From: JBEKHI01 sp050012355
Lineage (GTDB): Bacteria; Actinomycetota; Actinomycetes; Streptosporangiales; Streptosporangiaceae
Direction of reading: 5' to 3'
DNA: 39,394 nucleotides
Assembly: GCA_050012355.1 (NCBI GenBank)
Contig: JBEKHI010000083.1
Span: 1-39,394 of the forward strand
Under the pieces are notes generated by a model. The model was not told where the DNA came from, did not search any database, and saw nothing but the letters and a program-made list of their open reading frames with translations. Position 1 is the stretch's first letter. The number at the start of each line of letters is the position of its first letter. Position numbers and translations under genes: made by a program. Of the stretch, positions 8,675 through 18,452 are shown in pieces.

Positions 8675-10237
8675 ATGGCCTTGCACTTCGCAGACCTCTT
8701 CGAGCACGCCGCCGACGCCGTTCCCGACCGGGTGGCAGTGGTGTGCGAGGACAGGCAGGTGAACTTCCGCGAGCTGGACGAGCGGTCCACCAGACTCGCG
8801 CACCATCTCGCTAGCCTCGGCACCGGGCCGGGGGATCACGTCGGGCTGTACGCCCGCAACTCGATCGAGGCCGTGGAGACGCTGGTCGCGGCGGTCAAGC
8901 TGCGCGCCGCCGCGGTCAACATCAACTACCGGTTCGTCGAGGGCGAACTGCGCTACATGTTCGCGGACGCCGATCTGGCCGCGCTGGTGCACGACGCGGT
9001 GCTAACCGAGGTGGTGGACGCGGCCAGGGACGCCGCGCCCACGCTGCGCGGCACCGTGGTGATCGGCGGCGACTACGAGGCCCTACTGGCCAAGGAGTCC
9101 GCGGAGCGCGACTTCGGCGAGCGGAGCCCGGATGACGTCTACATCATCTACACCGGTGGCACCACCGGTCATCCCAAGGGAGTGATGTGGCGGCACGAGG
9201 ACATCTGGCGCACCCTCGGCGGTGGCATCGACTTCGTCACCGGTGAACGGCTGCCCGACGAGTGGGCGCAATCCAGCCAGGCGGCCGATGGCGGTCTGGT
9301 CCAGCTGGTGGCGGCACCGCTTATTCACGGCAACGCGCAGGTCGCGACCATGATGTCGCTGTTCATGGGGCACACGGTGGTGCTGCTGCCGCGTTTTGAC
9401 CCGGAGAAGATCTGGCTGGCCATCGGGGAGCACCAGGTCAACGTGCTCGTCCTGATCGGCGACGCGATGGCCCGGCCGCTCATCGAGACCTATCGGCAGG
9501 GGAGCTTCGACACCTCTTCGCTGTTCGCCGTGTCGTCGAGCGCCGCGCTCTTCTCGCCGGTGGTCAAGGAGGCCTGGGCCACCGCGGTGCCCGACGCGGT
9601 GATCACCGAGGCCATCGGGTCGACCGAGACCGGTTTCGCGGGCCTCGGCTTCGTGACCGCCGGGGAGGCCGCCTACACGGCGGTCACCGTGAACCCGGGG
9701 CCGGACGTGCTGGTGCTCGACGATGCCGGTGTTCCGTGCGGACCAGGGCAGACCGGCTGGCTGGCCCGCGGCGGGCACGTGCCGCTCGGCTACTACAAGG
9801 ACCCGGACAAGACCGCGAAGCTGTTCGCCGAGGTGGACGGCAAGCGCTATACGCTGCCCGGCGACATGGCGCGGGTCGAGGAAGACGGGTCGATCACGCT
9901 GCTCGGAAGGGGCAACACCTGCGTGAACACCGGGGGAGAGAAGGTGTACCCGGAAGAGGTGGAGGGCGCGCTGAAGTCGCATCCCGACGTATTCGACGCG
10001 CTGGTCATCGGGGTGCCGGACGAGCGGCTCGGTCAGCGGGTGGCGGCGGTGGTGCAGCCGCGCGACGGGGTGACCGTCGATCTGGCCGACCTTGACGCGC
10101 ATGTCCGCAAGCAGATCGCGGGCTACAAGGTGCCGCGCACGGTCTGGCTGGCGGACGCGATCCAGCGCACGGCGTCGGGTAAAGCGAATTACGGCTGGGC
10201 CAAGGACTACGCGTCCACCCACGAGGCGGCGTCATGA
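8675..10237 (+). CDS. fadD19: Steroid-26-oyl-CoA ligase FadD19
   Basis: A 520-aa adenylating enzyme. It has IYTGGTTGHPKGVMWRHED (P-loop, near residue 153), PLIHGNAQ, ITEAIGSTETGF, GDMARVEEDGSI and GRGNTCVNTGGEKVYPEEVE; the C-terminal lysine lies in RTASGKANYGWAK. The string GELRYMF and the whole-length pattern match FadD19 (Rv3515c), which activates the C26 acid of cholesterol or phytosterols and is needed for C24-branched side chains in Rhodococcus. Start: ATG 8675 (MALHFADLFEHA). A TTG at 8639 would read through the operator and is rejected. No Shine-Dalgarno is evident, so a leaderless mRNA is likely. It heads an operon with 4-bp overlaps to the NMO-like and F420 genes. Confidence 0.9.
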   Translation: MALHFADLFEHAADAVPDRVAVVCEDRQVNFRELDERSTRLAHHLASLGTGPGDHVGLYARNSIEAVETLVAAVKLRAAAVNINYRFVEGELRYMFADADLAALVHDAVLTEVVDAARDAAPTLRGTVVIGGDYEALLAKESAERDFGERSPDDVYIIYTGGTTGHPKGVMWRHEDIWRTLGGGIDFVTGERLPDEWAQSSQAADGGLVQLVAAPLIHGNAQVATMMSLFMGHTVVLLPRFDPEKIWLAIGEHQVNVLVLIGDAMARPLIETYRQGSFDTSSLFAVSSSAALFSPVVKEAWATAVPDAVITEAIGSTETGFAGLGFVTAGEAAYTAVTVNPGPDVLVLDDAGVPCGPGQTGWLARGGHVPLGYYKDPDKTAKLFAEVDGKRYTLPGDMARVEEDGSITLLGRGNTCVNTGGEKVYPEEVEGALKSHPDVFDALVIGVPDERLGQRVAAVVQPRDGVTVDLADLDAHVRKQIAGYKVPRTVWLADAIQRTASGKANYGWAKDYASTHEAAS

Positions 10238-11331
10238 GCATCGAGCGCGTGCTCGGTATCGAGCACCCGATCGTCGGGTTCACCCCGTCCGAGCACGTCG
10301 CGGCCGCGATCAGCCGGGCCGGGGGGATGGGCGTGCTCGGCTGCGTCAGGTTCAACGATCCCGCCGAACTGGACGCCGTCTTGACCTGGATGGATTCGAA
10401 CACCGACGGCCGGCCTTACGGTGTCGACGTCGTGATGCCCGCGAAGGTACCGGCCGAGGGGTCCGCGACCGACCTGGCCAAGCTCGTCCCGGAAGGACAC
10501 CGCGAGTTCGTCGAGCTCACGCTGGCCCGGCTCGGGGTTCCTCCGCTGCCGGCCGAGGACGACCTCGCGGATGGCGGGGTGCTCGGCTGGCTGCACTCGG
10601 TGGCGCGCAAGCACGTCGAGGTGGCGCTGTCGCATCCGGCCCGGCTGATCGCGAACGCGCTCGGCTCGCCGCCCGCGGACGTGATCGGGGCCGCGCACGA
10701 ACGCGGCATGCTGGTCGCGGCGCTGGCCGGGAAGGCGGATCACGCGCGGTCACACGTGGCCAACGGCGTGGACATCATCATCGCGCAAGGCTCCGAGGCC
10801 GGCGGCCACACCGGGGAGATCGGGACCATGGTGCTGGTCCCCGAGGTGGTGGACGCGGTGGGCGAGCAGGTCCCGGTACTGGCCGCGGGCGGGATCGGAT
10901 CCGGCCGTCAGGTGGTGGCGGCCCTCGCGCTCGGCGCGGCCGGCGCGTGGATGGGCTCGCTGTGGCTCGGCACCGAGGAGAACGTCCGGTTCACCTCGGC
11001 CCCGGCGCTCGGTGACGCGCTGATCGCCGCGACGTCGTCGGACACCGTGCGGTCGCGGATCTTCAGCGGCAAGCCCGCCCGGCTGCTGAAGAACAAGTGG
11101 ACCCAGGCGTGGTCCGCGTCGGAAGCTCCCGATCCGCTGCCCATGCCGTTGCAGAACGTGCTGGTCAGCGACGCCCACCGGCGCCTGATGGCCTCCGGCG
11201 ACCCGGACGTGATACCCATGCCGGCCGGCCAGATCGTCGGCCGGATCACCGCGGTCCGCCCGGTGGCCGACGTGATGGCGGACCTGATCGCGGAAACCAG
11301 GCAAGCGCTCGATAGGCTCAAAGAGCTATGA
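10234..11331 (+). CDS. Nitronate-monooxygenase-like FMN enzyme in the fadD19 operon
   Basis: A 365-aa TIM-barrel flavoprotein of the NMO/2-nitropropane dioxygenase family. IEHPIVGFTP (strand 1), QGSEAGGHTGEIG (phosphate/catalytic loop), VPVLAAGGIGSGRQ and ALGAAGAWMGS (FMN phosphate binding) are present. It begins ATGA-overlapped with fadD19 and ends ATGA-overlapped with the F420 gene, so it must belong to sterol metabolism. Unlike IpdC at 24988, which belongs to the same superfamily, it has an inserted segment around residues 70-135 and ends IVGRITAVRPVADVM. Family precedent is flavin-dependent steroid or acyl-CoA oxidoreduction (IpdC), not necessarily nitronate oxidation. Its step is unknown. 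Confidence 0.82.
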   Translation: MSIERVLGIEHPIVGFTPSEHVAAAISRAGGMGVLGCVRFNDPAELDAVLTWMDSNTDGRPYGVDVVMPAKVPAEGSATDLAKLVPEGHREFVELTLARLGVPPLPAEDDLADGGVLGWLHSVARKHVEVALSHPARLIANALGSPPADVIGAAHERGMLVAALAGKADHARSHVANGVDIIIAQGSEAGGHTGEIGTMVLVPEVVDAVGEQVPVLAAGGIGSGRQVVAALALGAAGAWMGSLWLGTEENVRFTSAPALGDALIAATSSDTVRSRIFSGKPARLLKNKWTQAWSASEAPDPLPMPLQNVLVSDAHRRLMASGDPDVIPMPAGQIVGRITAVRPVADVMADLIAETRQALDRLKEL

Positions 11332-12362
11332 AGACTGCTGTAACCGTCGGGTACTGGTCCGCGGGGCCGCCGTCCGGCGCCTCCGAGCTGTTCTACCTTG
11401 CCGACCGGATCGGCGTTGATCAAGTGTGGACGGCAGAGGCGTACGGCAGTGACGCGTGGACTCCGCTGGCCTGGTGGGGCTCGCGGACCGAACGCGTACA
11501 GCTCGGCACCGCCGTCTCGCAACTGGCGGCCCGGCCACCAGTGACGCTCGCGATGACCGCCATGACGATGGACCATCTCACCAAGGGGCGGCTCATCGTG
11601 GGAATCGGCGTCAGCAACCCGCAGGTCGTCGAGGGCTGGTACGGCCAGCCGTTCCCGCGCCCGCTTGAGCGCACCCGGGAGTACTTCGACATCGTGCGCG
11701 CCGTCATCGCCCGGCGGGAGCCGGTCGAATACGACGGGCGGCACTACCAGATCCCCCTGACGGAGCGCGGCACGGGTCTGGGCAAGCCGTTGCGCTCGAT
11801 CCTGCACCCGTACCGCGACGAGATCCCGCTCTACCTCGGCGCCGAAGGGCCGAAGAACGTCGCGCTGGCGGCGGAGATCGCGGACGGCTGGAACGCGATC
11901 TTCTTCTCTCCGTCTATGAACGACTTCTACGCGTCCGCGCTCGCCGAGGGCTTCGCGAGAACCGGTGCCCGGCACGCCCAGGACACGTTCGACGTGGTGG
12001 GCGGTCCGATGGGCATCATCCCCGACGACGACATCGAGCGAGCCGCGGACCGGATCCGCCCGGCGCTCGCGCTCTACATCGGCGGGATGGGCGCCCGCGG
12101 GCTGAACTTCCACCACGAGGTCTTCGCCCGGATGGGTTACGAGGAAACGGCCAAGACGATCCAGGACGCCTACCTGGCCGGAGACAAGAAGGCGGCGATC
12201 GCGGCCGTGCCCACGGCCATGGTGGAGGATGTCGCGCTGATCGGCCCGTGGCCGAAGATCGCCGAGGACATCGAGCGCTGGAAACAGACGGAGCTCACCA
12301 CCTTCAGCATCAGCTGCGATCCGCAGCATCTGGAACGCGTGGCGGGGCTGATCGGCGGCTGA
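11328..12362 (+). CDS. LLM-class F420-dependent oxidoreductase (Rv3520c-like)
   Basis: A 344-aa luciferase-like TIM barrel. Motifs include the N-terminal TVGYWSAGP, YLADRIGVDQVWTAEAYGSD, TERVQLGTAVSQL, HLTKGRLIVGIGVSNPQVVEGWYG and PLYLGAEGPKNVALAAEIADGWN. These are typical of F420-dependent enzymes that move a hydride to or from a carbonyl or enone. The third gene of the fadD19 operon, its ATG overlaps the NMO-like stop. M. tuberculosis has a comparable gene, Rv3520c, beside its sterol aldolase genes, which supports a role in sterol breakdown; the substrate is not known. It is convergent with the L,D-transpeptidase, with 26 bp between stops. Confidence 0.85.
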   Translation: MKTAVTVGYWSAGPPSGASELFYLADRIGVDQVWTAEAYGSDAWTPLAWWGSRTERVQLGTAVSQLAARPPVTLAMTAMTMDHLTKGRLIVGIGVSNPQVVEGWYGQPFPRPLERTREYFDIVRAVIARREPVEYDGRHYQIPLTERGTGLGKPLRSILHPYRDEIPLYLGAEGPKNVALAAEIADGWNAIFFSPSMNDFYASALAEGFARTGARHAQDTFDVVGGPMGIIPDDDIERAADRIRPALALYIGGMGARGLNFHHEVFARMGYEETAKTIQDAYLAGDKKAAIAAVPTAMVEDVALIGPWPKIAEDIERWKQTELTTFSISCDPQHLERVAGLIGG

Positions 12363-12388
12363 CCCAGCACGCGGGGTAGATGCGGGCG

Positions 12389-12946
12389 TCAGAAGACGGC
12401 CACTTCGGCGCCTGTCGGCAGGTGCTCGTTGTAATAGCGAGCGGCGGCCATGGTGAGGTGAACGCAGCCGTGGGACGGCGTGGTCAGGCTGCCCTCGTGG
12501 AAAGCGACTCCCCCTGCGGCGAAGAACACCGCATACGGGATCGGCACCCCGTAGCTGGTGCTGATGTAGTTGGGACCGGCCTTCCACGCGACGTGGAAGA
12601 TACCACGCGGTGTCGGGTCGCCATCACCTCCCGGTTCCATCCGCACCGGGCCGTAGGTGATACGGCCGCCGGACTGGAGCCAGGTGACATGAGCGCTGAG
12701 GTCCGCGCACGCTGCCGCGGCGGGCGGGCACTCGGCGCGGACCTGGGCGCTGAGCACGATGCCCTTCCGTGTCGGACCGCGGGGGGCGCTGCTCCGCGTT
12801 TCGGAATGCGTCACGATCGCCTTGGCGGGCAGCGACGCCGCGACCGTGGTCACGGGAGATAGGGTCAGCCAGGCGGTCGACGCGAACACGGCCGTAACCG
12901 CGACGGCGAGGCAGGCGATCGGTGACGTGCGGGTGAGACGAGGCAT
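12389..12946 (-). CDS. L,D-transpeptidase (YkuD domain), exported
   Basis: A 185-aa protein. The N-terminus MPRLTRTSPIACLAVAVTAV is a signal peptide or anchor. The YkuD catalytic motif appears as HEGSLTTPSHGCVHL near residues 152-166, with nucleophile Cys in SHGC. The preceding GDPTPRGIFHVAWKAG and YGVPIPYAVFF strands belong to the same fold. It would cross-link peptidoglycan (3-3 bonds) outside the membrane. No Ig-like or CwsA-type extra domain is present, so this is a minimal version. It stands alone between sterol genes and an ABC exporter and has no evident link to sterol metabolism. Confidence 0.85.
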   Translation of the reverse strand: MPRLTRTSPIACLAVAVTAVFASTAWLTLSPVTTVAASLPAKAIVTHSETRSSAPRGPTRKGIVLSAQVRAECPPAAAACADLSAHVTWLQSGGRITYGPVRMEPGGDGDPTPRGIFHVAWKAGPNYISTSYGVPIPYAVFFAAGGVAFHEGSLTTPSHGCVHLTMAAARYYNEHLPTGAEVAVF

Positions 12947-13074
12947 GGGCGGGGTTCCCTTCGAGTTGCTCCCTCACCTGTACTTACGGACCCAGGCTCC
13001 ACTCGCGTTGCCCGGCGGGCCGAAGACTTTGGTGGTAAGGGGCACCGCTCCCGGAGAACAAGTGACGGTGTGAG

Positions 13075-13887
13075 TCAGCCGTCCCGCTTGGTCCGCCAGC
13101 GGAACGTGGTCAGGCAGAGCACCGCGCCCACGACGGCCCAGGCCGTCAGCACCAGCGCGATCCGGCCGTGCTCCCAGGTGCCGGCCGGCTCCAGGCGAGC
13201 CGCCTGCTCGGGGAGGAAGACCGACCGCATCCCCTGGCAGATCCATTTGACCGGGAACAGCGACGCGACGTCCAGCAGCGGGGCGGGTACCAGCGTGGGC
13301 GGGACGTAGACGCCGGAGATGAACAGCAGCGCGCTGACCGGCAGCATGATCACCGGCGCGGCGCTGCGTGCGGAACGGGGAATGCTGCTGGCCGCCAGGC
13401 CCAGCAGCGAGCAGCTCACCGTGCCGAGCACCAGGACCCAGGCGAACGTCCACCAGCGTCCCGGCTCGGTGGGGAGCCGCAGCCCGTCCACGCCCATGCC
13501 GACGGCGATCAGGATGATGATCTCGGCGACGGTTGACACGGCGACGACACCGATCTTGCCGAGGAAGTACGCCGCGTGCGGCATCGGGGTGCCGGCTAGC
13601 CGCTTGAGCATTCGCTGGTCGCGTTCGGTGGCGATCGTGATCGCGAGGTTCTGGAACGTGGTGGATATGATGCCGCCGCCGATGAGCCCGGCCGCGAAGA
13701 TCTGGCCGACGCTGACCCCGTGCCCGGTGACCTGACTGCGGAAGATCGAGCCGAGCAGCAACAGCAGTACCGCGGGCATGGCGAAGATGAACGCCATGGC
13801 CAGCGGCTCGCGGAAAAACGCCTTCAGCTCGATCACCACTCGCGCCGACCCCACCCGGAGGGTTGAGGGAAGCGGCGGCTGGCTCAC
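13075..13887 (-). CDS. ABC-2 type exporter permease
   Basis: A 270-aa membrane protein with about six hydrophobic segments (for example AMAFIFAMPAVLLLLLGSIF and IILIAVGMGVDG) and the ABC-2 pattern LFISGVYVPP...FPVKWICQGMRS near the C-terminus. It pairs with the ATPase immediately upstream, overlapping it by 4 bp (ATPase stop TGA/permease GTG). The pair resembles DrrA/DrrB drug or lipid exporters. Substrate unknown. Its position next to fadE27 could be chance or could mean export of a sterol-related compound; the sequence does not decide. Confidence 0.85.
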   Translation of the reverse strand: MSQPPLPSTLRVGSARVVIELKAFFREPLAMAFIFAMPAVLLLLLGSIFRSQVTGHGVSVGQIFAAGLIGGGIISTTFQNLAITIATERDQRMLKRLAGTPMPHAAYFLGKIGVVAVSTVAEIIILIAVGMGVDGLRLPTEPGRWWTFAWVLVLGTVSCSLLGLAASSIPRSARSAAPVIMLPVSALLFISGVYVPPTLVPAPLLDVASLFPVKWICQGMRSVFLPEQAARLEPAGTWEHGRIALVLTAWAVVGAVLCLTTFRWRTKRDG

Positions 13888-14732
13888 GTCGTTTCTCCGA
13901 TCAGTTCCAGATAGGTGTCCTCCAGCGTCGGCCGGGTCACGGTCAGCCCGGGCACCTCTCCGCCGAAACGCTCCGCGAGCCCGGCTATGGCCGCTGTCGG
14001 CTTATCGGTGCGGGTGTTCTTCCGGCGGCCGTCCTCTTGCCAGGCCACGGTGACCATGGCGGTGTCGCGGCCGCCAATCGTCCCTGGCGTGCCGGTCGCG
14101 CGGATCCGGCCGCCCGCGATCACCGCGACCCGGTCCGCCAGTGCCTCCGCCTCTTCCAGGTAGTGGGTGGTGAGCAGGATGGTCGTGCCGCCACCGGACA
14201 GATCCTGGATCATCGACCAGAATGAGCGGCGCGCCTCCGGGTCGAACCCGGTCGTCGGCTCGTCGAGAAACAGCAGCTCCGGATTGCCGACGATGCCAAG
14301 CGCCACATCCAGCCTGCGGGCCATGCCACCCGACAGCTTCCGTATCCGGGAGCGTGCCTTGCCGCTGAGCCCCACCAGGTCCAGGACCTCAGCGGGGTCG
14401 CGCGGGTCGGGATAGAACAGCGCGAAGTGCTCGACCGCCTCCCGCACCGTGATCTCGGGCCATTCGGCCGCGCCGAGCTGCAGTACGATCCCGATCCTGG
14501 CCCGCCAGGACCGCCCGGCCCGCTGCGGGTCCTCGCCGAGCACCTGCACCGTTCCCTGGTCACGGTGCCGGTAGCCTTCCAGTATCTCGACCGTGGTGGT
14601 CTTGCCCGCCCCGTTCGGCCCGAGGAGAGCGAATACCTCGCCGAGGCATACCCGCAGATCCACCCCGTCCACCGCGGCGACGCCGTCGTAGCTCTTACGA
14701 AGTCCGGCGATATGTATCGCGGTGTCCCCCAT
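13884..14732 (-). CDS. ABC exporter ATP-binding subunit (DrrA-like)
   Basis: A 282-aa ATPase. Walker A GPNGAGKTTTVE, Q-loop VLQLGAAEWPEIT, signature LSGGMARRLDVALG, Walker B LLFLDEPTTGFDPEARR and switch LLTTHYLEEAEALADR are all intact. The C-terminal about 70 residues are the DrrA-like extension. Start taken as ATG 14732 (MGDTAIHIAGLRKSY); a GTG at 14756 would add eight residues and lie 3 bp after the fadE27 stop. It shares a direction with the fadE27-fadE26 pair upstream, so read-through from the sterol promoter at 17015 is possible. Confidence 0.85.
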   Translation of the reverse strand: MGDTAIHIAGLRKSYDGVAAVDGVDLRVCLGEVFALLGPNGAGKTTTVEILEGYRHRDQGTVQVLGEDPQRAGRSWRARIGIVLQLGAAEWPEITVREAVEHFALFYPDPRDPAEVLDLVGLSGKARSRIRKLSGGMARRLDVALGIVGNPELLFLDEPTTGFDPEARRSFWSMIQDLSGGGTTILLTTHYLEEAEALADRVAVIAGGRIRATGTPGTIGGRDTAMVTVAWQEDGRRKNTRTDKPTAAIAGLAERFGGEVPGLTVTRPTLEDTYLELIGETT

Positions 14733-14759
14733 GGCTCTAGTGTGATGACATAACACCAG

Positions 14760-15824
14760 CTACGCCATACCTTTGGTGTCAGGCGCGGCGGCGAGCCGAC
14801 GGAGCTGAGCGGTCGCGCCGCCGAGGGTGAACTCCAGCCGTTTGGCCGCGGTGAAGTAGCGGTGCACCGGGTAGCTCACGTCGATCCCGACGCCGCCGTG
14901 CACGTGGACGGCGGCGTGCGCGACGTGATGCCCGGCCTCCGCCGCCCAGAACTTCGCGATCGCCACCTCCGCGTCGGCGGGAAGTCCCACGTCCAGCCGC
15001 CACGCCGCCTGCCACATCGTCAGCCGCGCCGCCTCCACGTTGATCCACGCGTCGGCGAGCCGCTGGGACACGGCCTGGAACGCCCCGATCGGCTTGCCGA
15101 ACGCCTCCCGCGATCGGGCGTAGTCCGCGGTCAGCTCCAGCGCGCGCTCCAGCACGCCGACCTGCTGCGCGCACACGCCGGTCACCGCGTGCTCGTACAT
15201 CCAGTCGGCCGCCCGGCCAGGAAATACCAGCTCCTCGGTCACCCGCACGCCGCCGAGCGTGACCTCCGCCGCGCCGCCACCGTCCACGACCTGCTGCGGG
15301 GTGATGAAGAGCCCCTCGTCGCCCGGCGACACGCCGAACACCGCGTCGCCCGCGGGCACCAGGATCAGGTCCGCCCGGGCCGCGGCGTTCACGCTGGTGA
15401 GCGTGCCGGACAGCACCCAGTGGCTGTTGGTACGGAACGCTGACACGGGGTCCTCGCCGCCGAGCGCCGTGGTCAGCACGACCTCGCCTCGCCCGGCGGG
15501 CGCCGCCCACAGCCGGCGCTGCGCGGGCGTGCCGAACCGGTCGATCGCCGCCGCCGCGACCGCGACCGACCACAGGTAGGGCGCGGGCGCGACCGTCCGG
15601 CCGATCTCGCGCAGCACCGCGCAATGCCCGAGCAACCCGAGCCCGTCACCGCCCACCGAGGCGGGCAACGCCGCCGAGAGCACTCCGGCGCTGGATAGCC
15701 ACGCCCAGACCCCGGGGTCAAATCCCTCGGCTTTCGCCAGTACCTCAGGTGTCACCTCACGCTCGAGCACCTGTCTGGTGAGCCCCGCCAGCTCGACGAC
15801 ATCGGACGGGACGGTGAAATCCAT
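14760..15824 (-). CDS. fadE27: Acyl-CoA dehydrogenase subunit FadE27 (ChsE5-like)
   Basis: A 354-aa ACAD-fold protein, MDFTVPSDVVELAG at the N-terminus, with SSAGVLSAALPASVGGDGLG and TADYARSREAFGKPIGAFQAV (helical core). The C-terminal VHVHGGVGIDVSYPVHRYF and GGATAQLRRL match FadE27 (Rv3505). FadE27 and FadE26 form an alpha2-beta2 dehydrogenase (ChsE4-ChsE5) that oxidises the longest sterol-CoA side-chain intermediates. Here fadE26 lies directly upstream with a 4-bp gap, and a good GGAGGT ribosome-binding site precedes the ATG. The electron acceptor would be ETF. Order (fadE26 then fadE27) is as in M. tuberculosis. Confidence 0.88.
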   Translation of the reverse strand: MDFTVPSDVVELAGLTRQVLEREVTPEVLAKAEGFDPGVWAWLSSAGVLSAALPASVGGDGLGLLGHCAVLREIGRTVAPAPYLWSVAVAAAAIDRFGTPAQRRLWAAPAGRGEVVLTTALGGEDPVSAFRTNSHWVLSGTLTSVNAAARADLILVPAGDAVFGVSPGDEGLFITPQQVVDGGGAAEVTLGGVRVTEELVFPGRAADWMYEHAVTGVCAQQVGVLERALELTADYARSREAFGKPIGAFQAVSQRLADAWINVEAARLTMWQAAWRLDVGLPADAEVAIAKFWAAEAGHHVAHAAVHVHGGVGIDVSYPVHRYFTAAKRLEFTLGGATAQLRRLAAAPDTKGMA

Positions 15825-15828
15825 CTGA

Positions 15829-16995
15829 TTACCTCCGGGCCACGGGCAGCTTGAGCGCCGCCGCCGAGATGATGTCCCGCTGCACCTCGTTGGTCCCCCC
15901 GCCGAACGTCAGTATCAGTGCCGCCCGGTGCAGTCGCTCGACCCTCCCGGCCAGTACCGCCCCATTTGAGCCATAACGAAGGATGGCAGCTCCCCCGAGC
16001 ACCTCCATCAGCAGCCGGTAGGCCTCCGTCGCCAGCTCGGTCCCGAACACCTTGGACGCTGACGCGTCCACCGGACCGACGGTCTCTTCCCCCGTCATGG
16101 AGGCGACCTTCCAGTTGAGCAGCTTGAGGAACTCCGCCTTGGCCCGGACCCGCGCCAGCGCCAGCCTGACCCATTCCTCGTCAAGCTTGCCGGTGCCGGC
16201 GGCCCACGCCGTGACGTCGTCCAGCGCCGACAATAGCGGCGCGGCTGAGGTCAGGGCGACGCGTTCGGCGTTGAGCTGGTTGGTGATCAGATGCCAGCCC
16301 GTGTTCTCCGCGCCGACCAGCGCGGACAGCGGCACTCGCACGTCGGAGTAATAGGTGGCGCTGGTCACCACGCCCGCCACGGTGTGCACCGGCGTCCAGG
16401 AGAACCCGGGAGAGGAGGTGGGGACCACCAGGATGGACAGCCCGTGATGCCGGTCGGCCGATGGGTCGGTCCGGCAGGCCAGCCACACGAAGTCCGCGTA
16501 CTGGATCAGGCTGGTCCACATCTTCTGGCCGTTGATCACATACTGATCGCCGTCTCTTACCGCTGTCGTGCGCAACGCGGCCAGGTCGGTGCCCGCCTCC
16601 GGCTCGGAGTAGCCGATCGCGAAGTGGATCTCGCCCGCCGCGATCCTCGGCAGGTAGAAGGCCTTCTGCTCGGCCGTCCCGTACCGCATGATGGTCGGGC
16701 CGACGGTGTTGAGAGTCAGGAACGGCACCGGCAGTTGGGCGAGCGACGCCTCGTCGGCGAAGATCAGCTGCTCCATCGGGCCCATGCCGCGGCCGCCGTA
16801 CTCCCGTGGCCAGCTCAGCGTCAGCCAGCCGTCGGCGCCGAGTTGCCGGATCAGGCGCCGGTACGCGTCGCCGTCGCCGTAATCGCCTTCGCCTGCGAGG
16901 AGTGCCTCGCGCACGTCGGCGGTCATCAGCGCGCCGAAGTATTCTCGCAGCTCATGGCGTAGCTGTTCCTGCTCAGGCGTGTAGCCGATGTGCAC
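15829..16995 (-). CDS. fadE26: Acyl-CoA dehydrogenase subunit FadE26 (ChsE4-like)
   Basis: A 388-aa ACAD, starting at GTG (MHIGYTPEQEQLRHELREYF). DGWLTLSWPREYGGRGM, GEIHFAIGYSEPEAGTDLA (FAD/substrate loop), INGQKMWTSLIQYADFVWLA and the C-terminal ILTFGGGTNEVQRDIIS (FAD-binding helix) match FadE26 (Rv3504) along the whole length. Partner of FadE27 in the heterotetrameric sterol-CoA dehydrogenase. The start lies 19 bp from a perfect KstR-type box shared with the fadA6-like gene on the other strand. First gene of the fadE26-fadE27 (-ABC) transcription direction. Confidence 0.9.
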   Translation of the reverse strand: MHIGYTPEQEQLRHELREYFGALMTADVREALLAGEGDYGDGDAYRRLIRQLGADGWLTLSWPREYGGRGMGPMEQLIFADEASLAQLPVPFLTLNTVGPTIMRYGTAEQKAFYLPRIAAGEIHFAIGYSEPEAGTDLAALRTTAVRDGDQYVINGQKMWTSLIQYADFVWLACRTDPSADRHHGLSILVVPTSSPGFSWTPVHTVAGVVTSATYYSDVRVPLSALVGAENTGWHLITNQLNAERVALTSAAPLLSALDDVTAWAAGTGKLDEEWVRLALARVRAKAEFLKLLNWKVASMTGEETVGPVDASASKVFGTELATEAYRLLMEVLGGAAILRYGSNGAVLAGRVERLHRAALILTFGGGTNEVQRDIISAAALKLPVARR

Positions 16996-17014
16996 GAGGT
17001 ACCCCTACTTTGAT

Positions 17015-17028
17015 TAGAACACGTTCTA
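17015..17028. promoter_or_regulatory. KstR-type operator between fadE26 and the fadA6-like gene
   Basis: TAGAACACGTTCTA, an exact fit to TnnAACnnGTTnnA, lies 19 bp from the fadE26 GTG and 27 bp from the thiolase ATG. As the only such box in the divergent gap, it should repress both directions. Confidence 0.88.
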
Positions 17029-17055
17029 CTTTAGTGTAGGCGTGTGGAGGTAGCG

Positions 17056-18195
<1,140 letters not shown>

Positions 18196-18335
18196 GTCAG
18201 CCGCCCTGCACGCCTCATCCGACAAAAGCCGCATATCCGGAAGTCCCCCGCCTCGACTCCGGTCGGGGCACCTGGGGTTTCTGTTGTTCAGGGGTTATCT
18301 GGGGCTGATGTTGCCTGCCCGGGGTGCCTGGCGAC

Positions 18336-18389
18336 CCCATCGATGTCCCACCGCTAGCGTGATAGCGCCAGCGGTGGGACATCGATGGG
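18336..18389. terminator. Perfect 20-bp hairpin between convergent genes, GATGTCCCA type
   Basis: Arms 18336-18355 (CCCATCGATGTCCCACCGCT) and 18370-18389 pair without error; loop AGCGTGATAGCGCC. It is the best-preserved copy of the repeat seen at 7788 and, more diverged, at 32831. It lies in the 257-bp gap between the convergent fadA6-like gene and the 226-aa gene, where it would block read-through both ways. The rest of the gap shows nothing else. Confidence 0.8.
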
Positions 18390-18452
18390 AGCCGGTTCCT
18401 CAGAGTGGCGGGTTGGGTCACCTTGTCGGCCACGCCGGCGCTCGGTGGCGTT

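Noticed and set aside
13075..14732. ABC exporter as a sterol importer
   Set aside because: Known actinobacterial sterol import uses Mce systems; this is an ABC-2 exporter and has no sterol operator of its own.
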